Part shown: positions 54,191-63,776 of the stretch, piece by piece
Position numbering within the stretch: position 1 is the first letter of the stretch
How the letters are laid out: every line of letters begins with the position of its first letter
Assembly: GCA_035565775.1 (NCBI GenBank)
Contig: DATMRW010000027.1
Coordinates: 62,001-126,000 of the forward strand
Source: PRO6 sp035565775
GTDB taxonomy: Bacteria > Pseudomonadota > Alphaproteobacteria > Rhizobiales > Xanthobacteraceae
DNA: 64,000 bases
Direction: 5' to 3'
Program-made: the position numbers and the translations under genes
Notes under the pieces: model-generated
Database searches by the model: none
Told to the model about the DNA's origin: nothing
Seen by the model: the letters and a program-made list of their open reading frames with translations, nothing else

Positions 54191-55530
54191 GCAGCCATCC
54201 GACCAGCACGCCGCGGCCGCTTGACGACATCCTCAAGCGGCTGACGGCGCTGCACCCCAAGCGCATCGATCTCACCCTCGATCGGATGTGGCGGATCCTC
54301 GATCAGCTCGGTCACCCCGAGCGCAACATTGCGCCGGTGATCCATGTCGCCGGCACCAATGGCAAGGGCTCGACCGTCGCCTATCTGCGCGCGATGCTCG
54401 AGGCCGCCGGCTTGCGGGTTCATGTCTATACTTCGCCGCATCTCGTGCGGATCAACGAGCGCTTCCGCCTCGGCGCGGTCGGCGGCGGACAGCTGGTGTC
54501 CGACGAGGAGCTGAACGCGGCGCTGACCGAGTGCGAGATGGCCAATGCCGGCGCGCCGATCACCGTCTTCGAGATGGAGACGGCGGCGGCGTTTTTGCTG
54601 TTCGCAAAGCATCCGGCCGATATCGTGCTGCTGGAGACCGGCCTAGGCGGCCGGCTCGACGCGACCAATGTGATCGAACGGCCGGCGGCGACGGTGATCA
54701 CGCCGGTCGGCCTCGACCACATCGAGTTTCTTGGCGACACGCTGGAAAAGATCGCGGCCGAGAAGGCCGGCATCATCAAGCAGGGCGTGCCGCTGATCGT
54801 TGCCTGGCAACGGCCGGAAGTGGAGGCCGTGCTCGAGCGGCAGGCGGCGCGGCTGCGGGCCCCGCTTCATGTCTCGGGCCAGCACTGGCACGCTCATCGC
54901 GAACGCGGCCAACTTGTCTATCACGACGAGCGCGGGCTGCTCGATCTTGCCGCGCCGCGTCTGTTCGGCCGGCACCAGATCGACAATGCCGGCCTCGCCA
55001 TCGCGACGCTGCGTTCGATCGAGGAGTTTTACATCAGCAATGCCGCGATCGAGGCGGGCGTGACGAGCGCCGAATGGCCGGCGCGGATGCAGCGCCTGCC
55101 TGCGGGCGAACTGGCTAAGCTGGCGCCGGCGGGCAGCGAAATCTGGCTCGACGGCGGCCACAACGACGACGGCGGCCGGGTGATCGGTGCGGCGCTCGCC
55201 GATCTCGAGGAGCGTGTGCCGCGGCCTCTCGTGGTGATCGCCGGCATGATGGCTAACAAGGATGCGGTCGGGTTTCTGTCGCACTTCGGCGGCCTGACGC
55301 GTCATATCCTCGCGGTGAAGATTCCCGACCAGGACAATGCGATGACCGCCGAGGCGCTGGCCGTGGCCGGGCGCAAGCACGGCATGCGGGTGGAGACGAT
55401 GCCGGGCGTCGAGGCGGCGCTCACGGCCATCGCGCAGCTTGCCTATGAGGTGCCGCCGCGCATTCTGATCACCGGCTCGCTCTATCTGGCAGGGCATGTG
55501 CTGGCGATCAACGGCACGCCGCCGCAGTAA
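54187..55530 (+). CDS. folC: folylpolyglutamate synthase / dihydrofolate synthase
   Basis: Mur-ligase-type enzyme of 447 residues that adds glutamate to folate. The P-loop is VAGTNGKGSTVAYLRAML, with the omega loop YTSPHLVRINERF and FEMETAAAFLLFA. LLETGLGGRLDATNVI is diagnostic of FolC. The start is GTG at 54187, within the accD stop. The accD-folC coupling is a common proteobacterial arrangement. A bidirectional terminator follows. Confidence 0.96.
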   Translation: MSSHPTSTPRPLDDILKRLTALHPKRIDLTLDRMWRILDQLGHPERNIAPVIHVAGTNGKGSTVAYLRAMLEAAGLRVHVYTSPHLVRINERFRLGAVGGGQLVSDEELNAALTECEMANAGAPITVFEMETAAAFLLFAKHPADIVLLETGLGGRLDATNVIERPAATVITPVGLDHIEFLGDTLEKIAAEKAGIIKQGVPLIVAWQRPEVEAVLERQAARLRAPLHVSGQHWHAHRERGQLVYHDERGLLDLAAPRLFGRHQIDNAGLAIATLRSIEEFYISNAAIEAGVTSAEWPARMQRLPAGELAKLAPAGSEIWLDGGHNDDGGRVIGAALADLEERVPRPLVVIAGMMANKDAVGFLSHFGGLTRHILAVKIPDQDNAMTAEALAVAGRKHGMRVETMPGVEAALTAIAQLAYEVPPRILITGSLYLAGHVLAINGTPPQ

Positions 55531-55551
55531 GCACGGTCTCATCCGCGCATG

Positions 55552-55582
55552 AAAAAAGCCGGTCCAAAGGGCCGGCTTTTTT
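55552..55582. terminator. bidirectional terminator between folC and trxA
   Basis: A symmetric hairpin: AAAAAAGCCGG (55552-55562) pairs with CCGGCTTTTTT (55572-55582). It has an A-tract on the left and a T-tract on the right, so it serves both the rightward folC and leftward trxA transcripts. Confidence 0.92.
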
Positions 55583-55612
55583 GTTTGTTCTATTTGTCCG
55601 CCTTCAGACCGG

Positions 55613-55933
55613 TCAGACGGTGGTGGTGATCCACTGCTGCAGCTTGGCCTTGGGCGCGGCGCCGACCTGGCGCGAGGCCATCTCGCCGCCCTTGAAGATC
55701 ATCAGGGTCGGGATCGACATCACGCCGTATTTCGACGCGGTGTGCGGGTTCTCGTCGACATTGAGCTTCACGATCTTGACCTTGTCGCCCATGTCGCTGG
55801 CGATCTCGTCGAGCGCGGGGGCGATCATGCGGCAGGGACCGCACCACTCGGCCCAGAAATCGACGACCACCGGGCCGGCCGCATTGAGAACTTCCGCTTC
55901 AAAATTCGCGTCTGAAACCTTGCCCACGCTCAT
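55613..55933 (-). CDS. trxA: thioredoxin
   Basis: Thioredoxin of 106 residues, the cytoplasmic disulfide reductant. The active site is WAEWCGPCRM (C31, C34), the cis-Pro region MSIPTLMIF is present, and GGEMASRQVGA closes the fold. ATG at 55933 starts MSVGKVSD; upstream codons are not conserved. It follows addA by 153 bases on the same strand. Confidence 0.97.
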   Translation of the reverse strand: MSVGKVSDANFEAEVLNAAGPVVVDFWAEWCGPCRMIAPALDEIASDMGDKVKIVKLNVDENPHTASKYGVMSIPTLMIFKGGEMASRQVGAAPKAKLQQWITTTV

Positions 55934-56086
55934 GTCATGCCTCGCATCTGGCGTTGATTGGTCCAAAACCCCGGCGCATGGCGCCGAAAAGCGGCTTTGG
56001 AAAACATCACGCAACTGTCTGAACCGGCGCAGGGACGCGCCGCCGTCCGGCATAATTATGAACGCGCCAAGGGATGGTCAAGGCGC

Positions 56087-59000
56087 TTACGCCGGAATGA
56101 TGGTGGCGAGCGCGGCCTCGAGGTGGGCGCCGGGCAGTTCGAACAGCTCGGGCGTCTCCGTGTAGAGGAGTGCGGCGCGCACCGGGCGGTCGGGATAAAG
56201 CTGCGCCAGCACGGCGCGATACAGCGCGAGCTGCTGGCGATAGGCCGCTGGAATCCGGTCGCTGCTTGCAGGCGGTTGGCGGTCGGTCTTGAAGTCCAGG
56301 ATCAGCACGCTGGACGGCGTCACCACCAGGCGGTCGATCTGCCCCGAAACGTTACGCCGCGTGCCATCGGGAAGCGTCAGGCGGCCGACGATCGGAACTT
56401 CGGCGCGGCTGCCTTGCGCGAACAGCGGGGCGAAGCGGGCGTCGGCCATCAGGGCGAACACCTGATCGACAAGGGCGAGGCGATCTTCCGCGGCCCATGA
56501 CTGCGCATGGCGGGCGAGGAAATTTTCCGCAGCGCCGCGGCGGCGATCCGGTTCCAGCTCCGGCAGGGTCTGCAGTAGGCGATGGATGAAAATGCCGCGT
56601 TGCCGCCCGCTCTGTGATGGCGCTCCTGTGGCCTTGCCGCCCGCGCGATCTGAAACGGAGGCTCGCGACGGGCTGAGCCATTCGGCTTCGCGCTTGCCCG
56701 GCCCCGCCTTCTGAAACAGCCAGCTCGGGCTTTCCCTTTCGTCCGCAGCGGCCGGGCCGGACGTCGGCAGTGCCGCTTCGGCTGCGACCTCGGCGCGGGC
56801 GAACCGCCGCACCGGCCCGTCCGGCGTCTCGACGGTGACGCAGGTGAGCTCGCAGTTCTGCAGGCCCTCATCGATGAGGTCGTACCACGAGCGTTCGCGC
56901 ACCTCCTTGCGGTTGCCCGGCAGGCAGCCACCGACGATCAGCCGTTCGGCGGCGCGCGTCATCGCGACGTAGAGAAGGCGACGATATTCGTCCTCGGTAT
57001 CCTGCACCATTGCGGCGCGCGCCTGCGCCACCGGCTCGGGATCGTCCGCCTTGCGCCCGGCCCAGACGATGCCGGGATGGCTGCCGCTGCCTCGCGCCTT
57101 GTCGGCAAGGCGGATCAGGCTGACGCGCTGGCTGTCGGCGGGCGAGGACGTGGTGTCGGCAAGATAGACCACCGGCGCTTCGAGGCCCTTGGCGCCGTGC
57201 ACGGTCATCACGCGCACTTCGTCGCGGGTGATCTCCATGTCGCGCTTGACCTCGATGTCGGTCGCCCGCAGCCAGTTGATGAAACCCTGCAATGATGCCG
57301 GCGCGCGGCGTTCATAGGACAGCGCGAGTTCGAGAAACTCGTCGAGCGCGTCGTTGGCCTCCGGGCCGAGTCGTTTCAAAATGCGTTCGCGGCCGCCGTC
57401 GCCGCCGAGCAGCCAGGCAAAGAAGCCGAACGGCGTGTCCCGCGCCGCGATGGTCTCGCAATTCTTCAGTCGCCGCGACGCCTGCGCCCAGCGCGGGTCC
57501 GCGTCTGCCTGCGCATCGAGCGCGTCGCGCAGCGCGCCCTTGCGGCCATAGGCGAGCTTGAACAGATCGTCGTCATCAAGCCCGAACAGCGGGCTCTTCA
57601 AGGCCACCGCGAGCGCAAGGTCGTCGTGCCGCAGCAGCAGCGCGTCGGCGAGGTTGATGAGATCGATGACCGCAATATGTTCGGTGAGTTTCAGCCGGTC
57701 GGCGCCCGCGACCGGAATGTCGGCGTGCTTGAGCGCCTGAATGATGGCGTCGAACACCTTGCTGCGGCGACGCACGAGAATGAGGATGTCGCCGTAGCGC
57801 AGCGGCCGCCTTTTGTGCGGCAGGCCGGTCGGCGTGCGGGCATCGATCAGCGACTTGATCGAGCGCTGGATCCGCCGCGCCAGCCTGACCTCGGGGGAAG
57901 TTTCCGAGACGGCGTCGAACGGCGCGCTCCAGCCCTCGATCTCGGGGCGCTGTTCTTTTTCTTCGAGCGGCCAGAGCTCGATGATGCTCGGCGCGGCGTC
58001 GCTCAGGGCCTGATGCAGCGGCTGGCCGTTCTCGGCCGCGTGAATGCTGCGAAAAATTTCCTGCTCGCGGAAGACCTGATCGACGGAGTGAAGAATTTCC
58101 GGGCCGGACCGGAACGAGTAGGTGAAGGCGATCGGATCGAAGCGCAGCCCCGCGCCTTCGAACTGCCGCCTCAGCAGGCGGCGGCGGGAATCGAACTCGC
58201 GCGGCTCGGCGCCCTGAAAGGAAAAGATCGATTGCTTTTCATCGCCGACGGCAAAGATCGTTCGCTGCGCCTGGCCGCGCGCGCCGTCGCCGCTGGTAAA
58301 TTCGGAAATGAGGTGGCTGATGATTTCCCATTGCCGGGGGCTGGTGTCCTGCGCCTCGTCGATCAGCACATGATCGACGCCGCGATCGAGTTTGTAGTGA
58401 ACCCAGCTTGATGACACGCGCCCCAGCATATCGAGCGTGTTGTCGATGAGGTCATCATAGTCGAGCAGGCCGCGCGCCTGTTTCTCGCGAACATAGTTTT
58501 GTGCGACGGCTGCGGCGATGGTGATAAGCGCGCGGGTTTTCTCGCGCATGTGCACCGCGCGGCGCTTGCTCAGGAGAGCGAGGACGCGCTCCTGCTCGGC
58601 GGCGAGCAAAGATTCGAGGCGCGGCTCGGCTTTCGCAAGGCCCTTGGTCACGAGGCTCTTACGCGGCTGGTCGTTGGTGCCGATGAAGAGTTTTAGATAG
58701 TTGTCGATGCGGACATCGCCGCTGGCGTGAAAAGCCTCGCGCAGCCGGATTCCCTGCTTCTGGTCGTTGGCGGTGCCGGTGTCGCAGAGCGCGCTGATCG
58801 CCGGCCATTCGCTCAAGGGAAGATGAGGGCCGTTCACGAAGGCTTCGTCGATGTCTTCCAGCGTATCGTCCGGCGCAAGGCCGAGCATGCGATTGATTGC
58901 AGCAACCGCTTGCTCGATGCCGCCCATCTCCTTCAGCCAGTCGGTGAGGCGATTGCGGCCGAGGCAGGCATCGCGCACGACATCGCGAAATGTCACGTCG

Positions 59001-59563
59001 GCGGCGGAAGCCATGGCGACGAGCAGGGCGCGGCCCTCGGGGCTGTCCGGATTGGCGCTGGCGGCGAGCAGCACCTTGAGGCTCGCGCGCTCCATCATGT
59101 CGGCCTGGTCGCGGTCGTCGAGCACGGAAAAGTGCGCCGGAACGTTTGCTTCGAACGGAAAGGTCTGCAGCAGGCGCGTGCACAGCGCATGAATGGTCTG
59201 CACTTTCAATCCGCCGGGCGTGTCGAGCGCGCTGGCAAACAGTTTTCGTGCCCGGCGGCGCGTCCGGTCCGAGGGGACCGCGCCCGTCTCCTTGATCGCG
59301 GCGTCGAGCGCGGCATTGTCCAGCGTGATCCAGTGGCCAAGCGTGGTGAAGACGCGCTCGGCCATGTTGGCTGCGGCGGCTTTGGTAAAAGTGATGCAGA
59401 GAATTTTTTCAGGCGCAACGCCTTGCAGCAGCAAGCGGATGACGCGCTGCACGAGAACGTGGGTCTTGCCCGAGCCGGCATTGGCGGAGACGAAGGCGGA
59501 GATGCCGGGGTCTGAAGCCTGAAGCTGTCGCTCACGCGCGCTCTGCGGAATGACGCGGCTCAT
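56087..59563 (-). CDS. addA: double-strand break repair helicase/nuclease AddA
   Basis: Helicase-nuclease subunit of 1158 residues. Walker A SANAGSGKT is at 26-34, followed by UvrD motifs such as ILCITFTKAAAANMAERV (motif Ia), VDHVLIDEAQDTSPRQWE (motif II), FAVGDEKQSIFSFQGA (motif III) and VMTVHGAKGLEAPVV (motif V). The C-terminal RecB-type nuclease has ILDFKTDR (Asp and Lys) and YRQQLALYRAVL. It resects broken DNA ends with AddB. The start overlaps the addB stop by four bases. Confidence 0.96.
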   Translation of the reverse strand: MSRVIPQSARERQLQASDPGISAFVSANAGSGKTHVLVQRVIRLLLQGVAPEKILCITFTKAAAANMAERVFTTLGHWITLDNAALDAAIKETGAVPSDRTRRRARKLFASALDTPGGLKVQTIHALCTRLLQTFPFEANVPAHFSVLDDRDQADMMERASLKVLLAASANPDSPEGRALLVAMASAADVTFRDVVRDACLGRNRLTDWLKEMGGIEQAVAAINRMLGLAPDDTLEDIDEAFVNGPHLPLSEWPAISALCDTGTANDQKQGIRLREAFHASGDVRIDNYLKLFIGTNDQPRKSLVTKGLAKAEPRLESLLAAEQERVLALLSKRRAVHMREKTRALITIAAAVAQNYVREKQARGLLDYDDLIDNTLDMLGRVSSSWVHYKLDRGVDHVLIDEAQDTSPRQWEIISHLISEFTSGDGARGQAQRTIFAVGDEKQSIFSFQGAEPREFDSRRRLLRRQFEGAGLRFDPIAFTYSFRSGPEILHSVDQVFREQEIFRSIHAAENGQPLHQALSDAAPSIIELWPLEEKEQRPEIEGWSAPFDAVSETSPEVRLARRIQRSIKSLIDARTPTGLPHKRRPLRYGDILILVRRRSKVFDAIIQALKHADIPVAGADRLKLTEHIAVIDLINLADALLLRHDDLALAVALKSPLFGLDDDDLFKLAYGRKGALRDALDAQADADPRWAQASRRLKNCETIAARDTPFGFFAWLLGGDGGRERILKRLGPEANDALDEFLELALSYERRAPASLQGFINWLRATDIEVKRDMEITRDEVRVMTVHGAKGLEAPVVYLADTTSSPADSQRVSLIRLADKARGSGSHPGIVWAGRKADDPEPVAQARAAMVQDTEDEYRRLLYVAMTRAAERLIVGGCLPGNRKEVRERSWYDLIDEGLQNCELTCVTVETPDGPVRRFARAEVAAEAALPTSGPAAADERESPSWLFQKAGPGKREAEWLSPSRASVSDRAGGKATGAPSQSGRQRGIFIHRLLQTLPELEPDRRRGAAENFLARHAQSWAAEDRLALVDQVFALMADARFAPLFAQGSRAEVPIVGRLTLPDGTRRNVSGQIDRLVVTPSSVLILDFKTDRQPPASSDRIPAAYRQQLALYRAVLAQLYPDRPVRAALLYTETPELFELPGAHLEAALATIIPA

Positions 59564-62500
59564 GCGTCGCCTCCTTCCGGCCCGCCGCCCGCGGACCATT
59601 CCTTGATACGGGCAAGGTCGTCATATTCGCCGTAGCGGTTGGTCCACATCGCGAGGTTCAGCGAGGTGTAGGCCTGTGTCTCATTGTTGAAGGCGCGGAT
59701 CAGCCCGATGAGCTTTTCGCGGGCTTCATCGGCGGCCTCGTCGGGCGTGATCGGATCGCGCCCCTGGATGCGCGACAGGTCGATCGGCATCTCGGCGCCG
59801 GCGGGCTGATTGCCGGTCAGGCGCACATAGATCAGTTCGCTTACCGAGCCGCCGGCCGGAATGTCTTTGAAGCCGCCTTCGCGGATGATCACCGATTCCA
59901 GCGTGAGCTGTGGCGAAAGGCCGACGCGGACCTGTTTGCCCGAGGGCGGGCTGCCGGTCTTGTAGTCGAGCACGGCATAGGTGCCGTCGGCGCGCTGCTC
60001 GATGCGGTCGGCGCGTGCGGAGAGGGTGAAGGTCATGCCGTCGACCGGCAATTGCACGCTGCCGTGAATTTCAGCATGCAGCTTGCTGAGCCCATCGCGC
60101 CGCTGCAGGTCCCAGTCGGAGAACCACTGCGCGATGCGCAGATAGCGCGGCCACCACAGCGCCCGCGCTTCGGGGCGCGACATCAGCGGCGCGAAGTGGC
60201 GCTGGCCGATGCGCTGCAATTCGCGCAGCGCATCGAGTGGCCTTGCACCGGCGAACTCTTCGGTGAAGTCGCCGAGCGAGTTGTGAATCGCCGAGCCGCG
60301 ATCGGCGGCCGAGAGCGGCATGTCGATGGGATCGAGCGCCTGCAGGTTGAGAATGTGCCGCGCATAGATCGTGTAGGGATCGCGCAGCCAGTCTTCGATC
60401 TGCGTGACGGAGAGCGCGGTCGGCCGTGCCGCAATTGGTGGACGCGGCTGCGGCTGGCCGATCGGCTGCACCCGCGCGGGGCGATCGAGCTGCGCTGCGT
60501 AGTCGAGATATTTTTGTCCGGCGCGTCTGGCCTCAATCCAGCGCGCCTCGCCGGCGACGGCTTCGAGGCGGTGGAGAAAGCGCGAGGCGACGGTGGGCGA
60601 GCCGCCGGATTTCGCAGCATGGGTGAGAATGACCTCGGGAGCGCCGAGGAGCTGCGCGAAGTCGTGCGCGGTGAGGCCGATGCGCCGTTCCGGCAGGTCG
60701 AGGCCGAGCTGGTGGCGCATCGGGCGCGACAGCCACGCATCGGTGCGGGGCGTCGGCGGCCACACGCCCTCGGTAAGCCCGCCGAGAATGACGCGCTCAT
60801 GCTCGGTGAGGCGGGCTTCGATCGAGCCGTAGATACGGAGGCGCGCGCCGGTGGTCGTCACCGATCGCACCACGCGGTCGCTAAAAGCGGTGTTGAAGAC
60901 GTCCGGATAGTCACCGAGCGTCAGGACAAAGCCGCTCGCGCCGTCGCATTCGGCGAGATCATCAAACGCATCGTTGAGCGCGGAGCCGTCGCGGCCGTCG
61001 AAGATGATGACGTCGCCGGCCTCGTCAGTGGTCAGCGCGGCCAGCACTTCGCGATGGCGCGCGGCAAGCGTGCCGATGTCCAGCGGCGTGTTTGCATCGA
61101 CGTGTTCGAGCGGCTTCAGCGCGTCGCCAAGACGCGCGATGAGGCCTGCTGCCGCATCGAGGCTGTCGTCATCAAGCCGGGCGCGCAGCTCGGAGCGATG
61201 CAGCGTCGAATGATTGCCGGCTCTCAGCTCGGCAAGCTGGGCGCGGAAGGATGTAAGTTCGTGCGCGAGGCCCGCTGTGGTTTCCGCCGGGCGGGTGCCG
61301 CGAAACAGCGCGATCTCCAGTGTTGCGACGATCGGCTTTAGCGCTTCGGCCGAATAGCCGAGGCGGCAGAGCGGATGCTTGAGGAGAGCGAGGAGCGTGG
61401 CAGGCGCAAGCTGTTCGGCGACGCTTGCGGCGGCGAGGCGGGCGAACAGGCCCGCTGGAGTGTCGGTCAGCGTCACGCCGCCGGAATCGTCGAAGGGCAG
61501 ATCCCAGCGTTGCAGCGCCGTCATCACCCGGCGGGCGAGAATGCGGTCCGGCGTCACCAGCGCGGCGGTGATGTCGAGTTCATGCGCTTCGCGCAGCGCC
61601 ACCGCGATCGCCAGCGCCTCCGTCTCCGGGGTTGCGGCTTCGACGATCGCGAGTTTTTCAAAACCGCTTGCAATCTTCTCCGCAATGTCGGCGCGCGCCA
61701 GCCGCTCGTGCCAGTCGGCAGTGGAGCCGGATGGGCGCAGCGCTTCCGACGTCAGGGACTCGCGGCCGCGCGGCGCGGGCGTGCCGAGCTGCACCACGGC
61801 ATCGCGGGTGAGGCGAAACTGTTCGAGCAGGCCGTGCAGCGCGAATTGCGGATGGCTGGCGACCGGCGGCGACAGCATGTTGCCCTGCGCGTCGTATTCG
61901 CCGCCGATCTGGCCCCATGCGGCGTCATCGAGCGTGAGATCGAGGCCCGGCAGGACGACGGCGCCCTGCGGCAGCCCGGCGATGGCATGAAGGAATTTTG
62001 CGGTCGCCGGCATCGAGCCGGTGGAGCCGGCGGCGATCACCGGGCCCGGGTGGCACAGGAGGCGCTGCGTTTCCGCCTCGATCAAAAGATTTTCGCGCAG
62101 CGCCGGTTCGATGCGGCCGTGGGCGGTCAAAATGCCCGGCCAGGCCTCGCGGGCGATCTGCAGAAATTTCAGCGTCAGTTGCCAGTAGCGATCGAGTTCG
62201 TCCGGCACGAGGGCGTCAAGCGATTCCCACGCCACGCCGCGGCGGAGCATGTCGTCCATCAGGCGCGCGAGGTCGTCGGCGAGGGCGAGGGTCGCTGCCG
62301 GCCCGCCCGCGACCAGCGGCGCATCGCTGCGCTCGGCAGGCGCAAGCTGCTTCGCCCAGGCGGCGATCAGCTGCGCGAGCAGGAGGCGGCGGTCGAGCGA
62401 CTTGAGTTCGGGCGGCAGATCGAGTGCAGCCGGGTCCGCCTGCGCGCCGCCGCTTTCGAGTTCCAGCTCGTCCTCGTCGATGGCTCGCAGCGGCACGATG

Positions 62501-62712
62501 CGCGGCAGGATGGCGGCATCGACATTGAGGACATCGAGAAACACGCTGCGGGCGAGTTGCCCGGCGCGGCGGGTCGGCAGATAGAGCGTGACCTCGGCGA
62601 GACGCTCGGGCTTTGCGCGCGCGTCAAAGCCTTCGATCAGCCGCCCGTCGACGAGGGCGGCAATGAGCGTCTGCAGAAACGACGACGATGGGGAAATAGT
62701 GAAAACGCGCAT
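59560..62712 (-). CDS. addB: double-strand break repair protein AddB
   Basis: Partner subunit of 1050 residues. The N-terminal half is a helicase-like domain with no intact Walker A loop (SPSSSFLQTL in its place). The C-terminal PD-(D/E)XK nuclease has VLDYKTGSPPSGKQV and LSPQLTLESVI. The four-Cys iron-sulfur cluster of Bacillus AddB is not visible: the few Cys are scattered in the first two-thirds. It belongs to the alphaproteobacterial AddB type. ATG at 62712 opens MRVFTISPSS. It lies 99 bases downstream of the MurU-like gene. Confidence 0.94.
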   Translation of the reverse strand: MRVFTISPSSSFLQTLIAALVDGRLIEGFDARAKPERLAEVTLYLPTRRAGQLARSVFLDVLNVDAAILPRIVPLRAIDEDELELESGGAQADPAALDLPPELKSLDRRLLLAQLIAAWAKQLAPAERSDAPLVAGGPAATLALADDLARLMDDMLRRGVAWESLDALVPDELDRYWQLTLKFLQIAREAWPGILTAHGRIEPALRENLLIEAETQRLLCHPGPVIAAGSTGSMPATAKFLHAIAGLPQGAVVLPGLDLTLDDAAWGQIGGEYDAQGNMLSPPVASHPQFALHGLLEQFRLTRDAVVQLGTPAPRGRESLTSEALRPSGSTADWHERLARADIAEKIASGFEKLAIVEAATPETEALAIAVALREAHELDITAALVTPDRILARRVMTALQRWDLPFDDSGGVTLTDTPAGLFARLAAASVAEQLAPATLLALLKHPLCRLGYSAEALKPIVATLEIALFRGTRPAETTAGLAHELTSFRAQLAELRAGNHSTLHRSELRARLDDDSLDAAAGLIARLGDALKPLEHVDANTPLDIGTLAARHREVLAALTTDEAGDVIIFDGRDGSALNDAFDDLAECDGASGFVLTLGDYPDVFNTAFSDRVVRSVTTTGARLRIYGSIEARLTEHERVILGGLTEGVWPPTPRTDAWLSRPMRHQLGLDLPERRIGLTAHDFAQLLGAPEVILTHAAKSGGSPTVASRFLHRLEAVAGEARWIEARRAGQKYLDYAAQLDRPARVQPIGQPQPRPPIAARPTALSVTQIEDWLRDPYTIYARHILNLQALDPIDMPLSAADRGSAIHNSLGDFTEEFAGARPLDALRELQRIGQRHFAPLMSRPEARALWWPRYLRIAQWFSDWDLQRRDGLSKLHAEIHGSVQLPVDGMTFTLSARADRIEQRADGTYAVLDYKTGSPPSGKQVRVGLSPQLTLESVIIREGGFKDIPAGGSVSELIYVRLTGNQPAGAEMPIDLSRIQGRDPITPDEAADEAREKLIGLIRAFNNETQAYTSLNLAMWTNRYGEYDDLARIKEWSAGGGPEGGDA

Positions 62713-62811
62713 GGAACCCCCGATTCGGAATCATGCGCAAACCGTGCGGCAACGCAATGGCCGCCGGGGCCGCGGCAGCCGTTGCCTGTCTATCAGGATC
62801 CGGCGGAAGAA

Positions 62812-63531
62812 TCAGGTGTCGGCGAGAAACGCCTGTTCCGCCTGGGCGACGGCATCGGGCGTGCCGACATGCATCCAGGTGCCGTCGATCCGCAGGCCGT
62901 AGAGCCGGCTCTCGGCATTGACCCGGTCGAAGATTTTCGTCAGCGCGAATTCGCCTTGCGGGGCGTCCCGAAACAGCGCGGGCGAGAGAATGGCGACACC
63001 GGCATAGACGAAAGGCACCACCTCGTTTTCCTTGCGGCGGCGCAGCCTGCCGTCGGTGGCCATCGCATAGTCGCCCTTGCCGTGATAGCCCAGGCTGCCG
63101 GCGGTCGGCGCGAGCAGCAGCAGAATGTCCATCTTGGCCGGATCGAATGCGTTCTTGAGGCGCTCGAGGTTCGGCCGCACGCCGTCGATCCACAGCGTAT
63201 CGGCGTTGAGATGAAAGAACGGCGCGTCGCCAAGGAGCGGCAGCGCCTTCACCACCGCGCCGCCGGTGCCGAGAATGACGTCGCGTTCGTCGGAGATGGT
63301 GACGGCCGGTTTTTGGCGCGTCGCGACGTGGGCGATGATCTGGTCCGGCAGGTAATGCACGTTGACCACCGCGCGCTGCACCCCGGCTTCGCCGAGCTTG
63401 TCGAGGACGTGATCAAGCAGCGGCCTGCCGGATACCTGCACCAGCGGCTTGGGCATGTGATCGGTGAGGGGACGCATCCGCGTGCCGAAACCGGCGGCAA
63501 GAACCATGGCACTGGTCGGCGAAACTGTCAT
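62812..63531 (-). CDS. NTP-transferase (MurU-like sugar-1-phosphate nucleotidyltransferase)
   Basis: Nucleotidyltransferase of 239 residues. The NTP-binding motif is LAAGFGTRMRPLTD, followed by MPKPLVQVSGRPLLDHVLD, the metal-binding Asp in LNADTLWIDG, and GTWMHVGTPDAVAQAE. MurU makes UDP-MurNAc in a peptidoglycan recycling route that bypasses fosfomycin; the same fold also covers mannose-1-phosphate and glucose-1-phosphate transferases. The expected AmgK kinase is not next to it here, so the MurU role is provisional. Confidence 0.85.
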   Translation of the reverse strand: MTVSPTSAMVLAAGFGTRMRPLTDHMPKPLVQVSGRPLLDHVLDKLGEAGVQRAVVNVHYLPDQIIAHVATRQKPAVTISDERDVILGTGGAVVKALPLLGDAPFFHLNADTLWIDGVRPNLERLKNAFDPAKMDILLLLAPTAGSLGYHGKGDYAMATDGRLRRRKENEVVPFVYAGVAILSPALFRDAPQGEFALTKIFDRVNAESRLYGLRIDGTWMHVGTPDAVAQAEQAFLADT

Positions 63532-63776
63532 CGTCGCGCAAAATCTTTCTGGGCGTCAGGCACGCGGTCCCGCAAGGCACGGAGCAATTTTGCCGATGGT
63601 CGGGATGCGCATTCCTGCAAATGTTCGGGCAATTCTCTGAGAATGTGCGGGTCGATCCAAGGACATTTTCGGCGGCCGTTCCATCACGGCCGGGCCGAAC
63701 CGGATCGCGGCGCAGGTTTGCGCCGGGCCAAGGTTTATTCCGCGGATATGACGAAGATGCGACAATGCAGCGCCGG

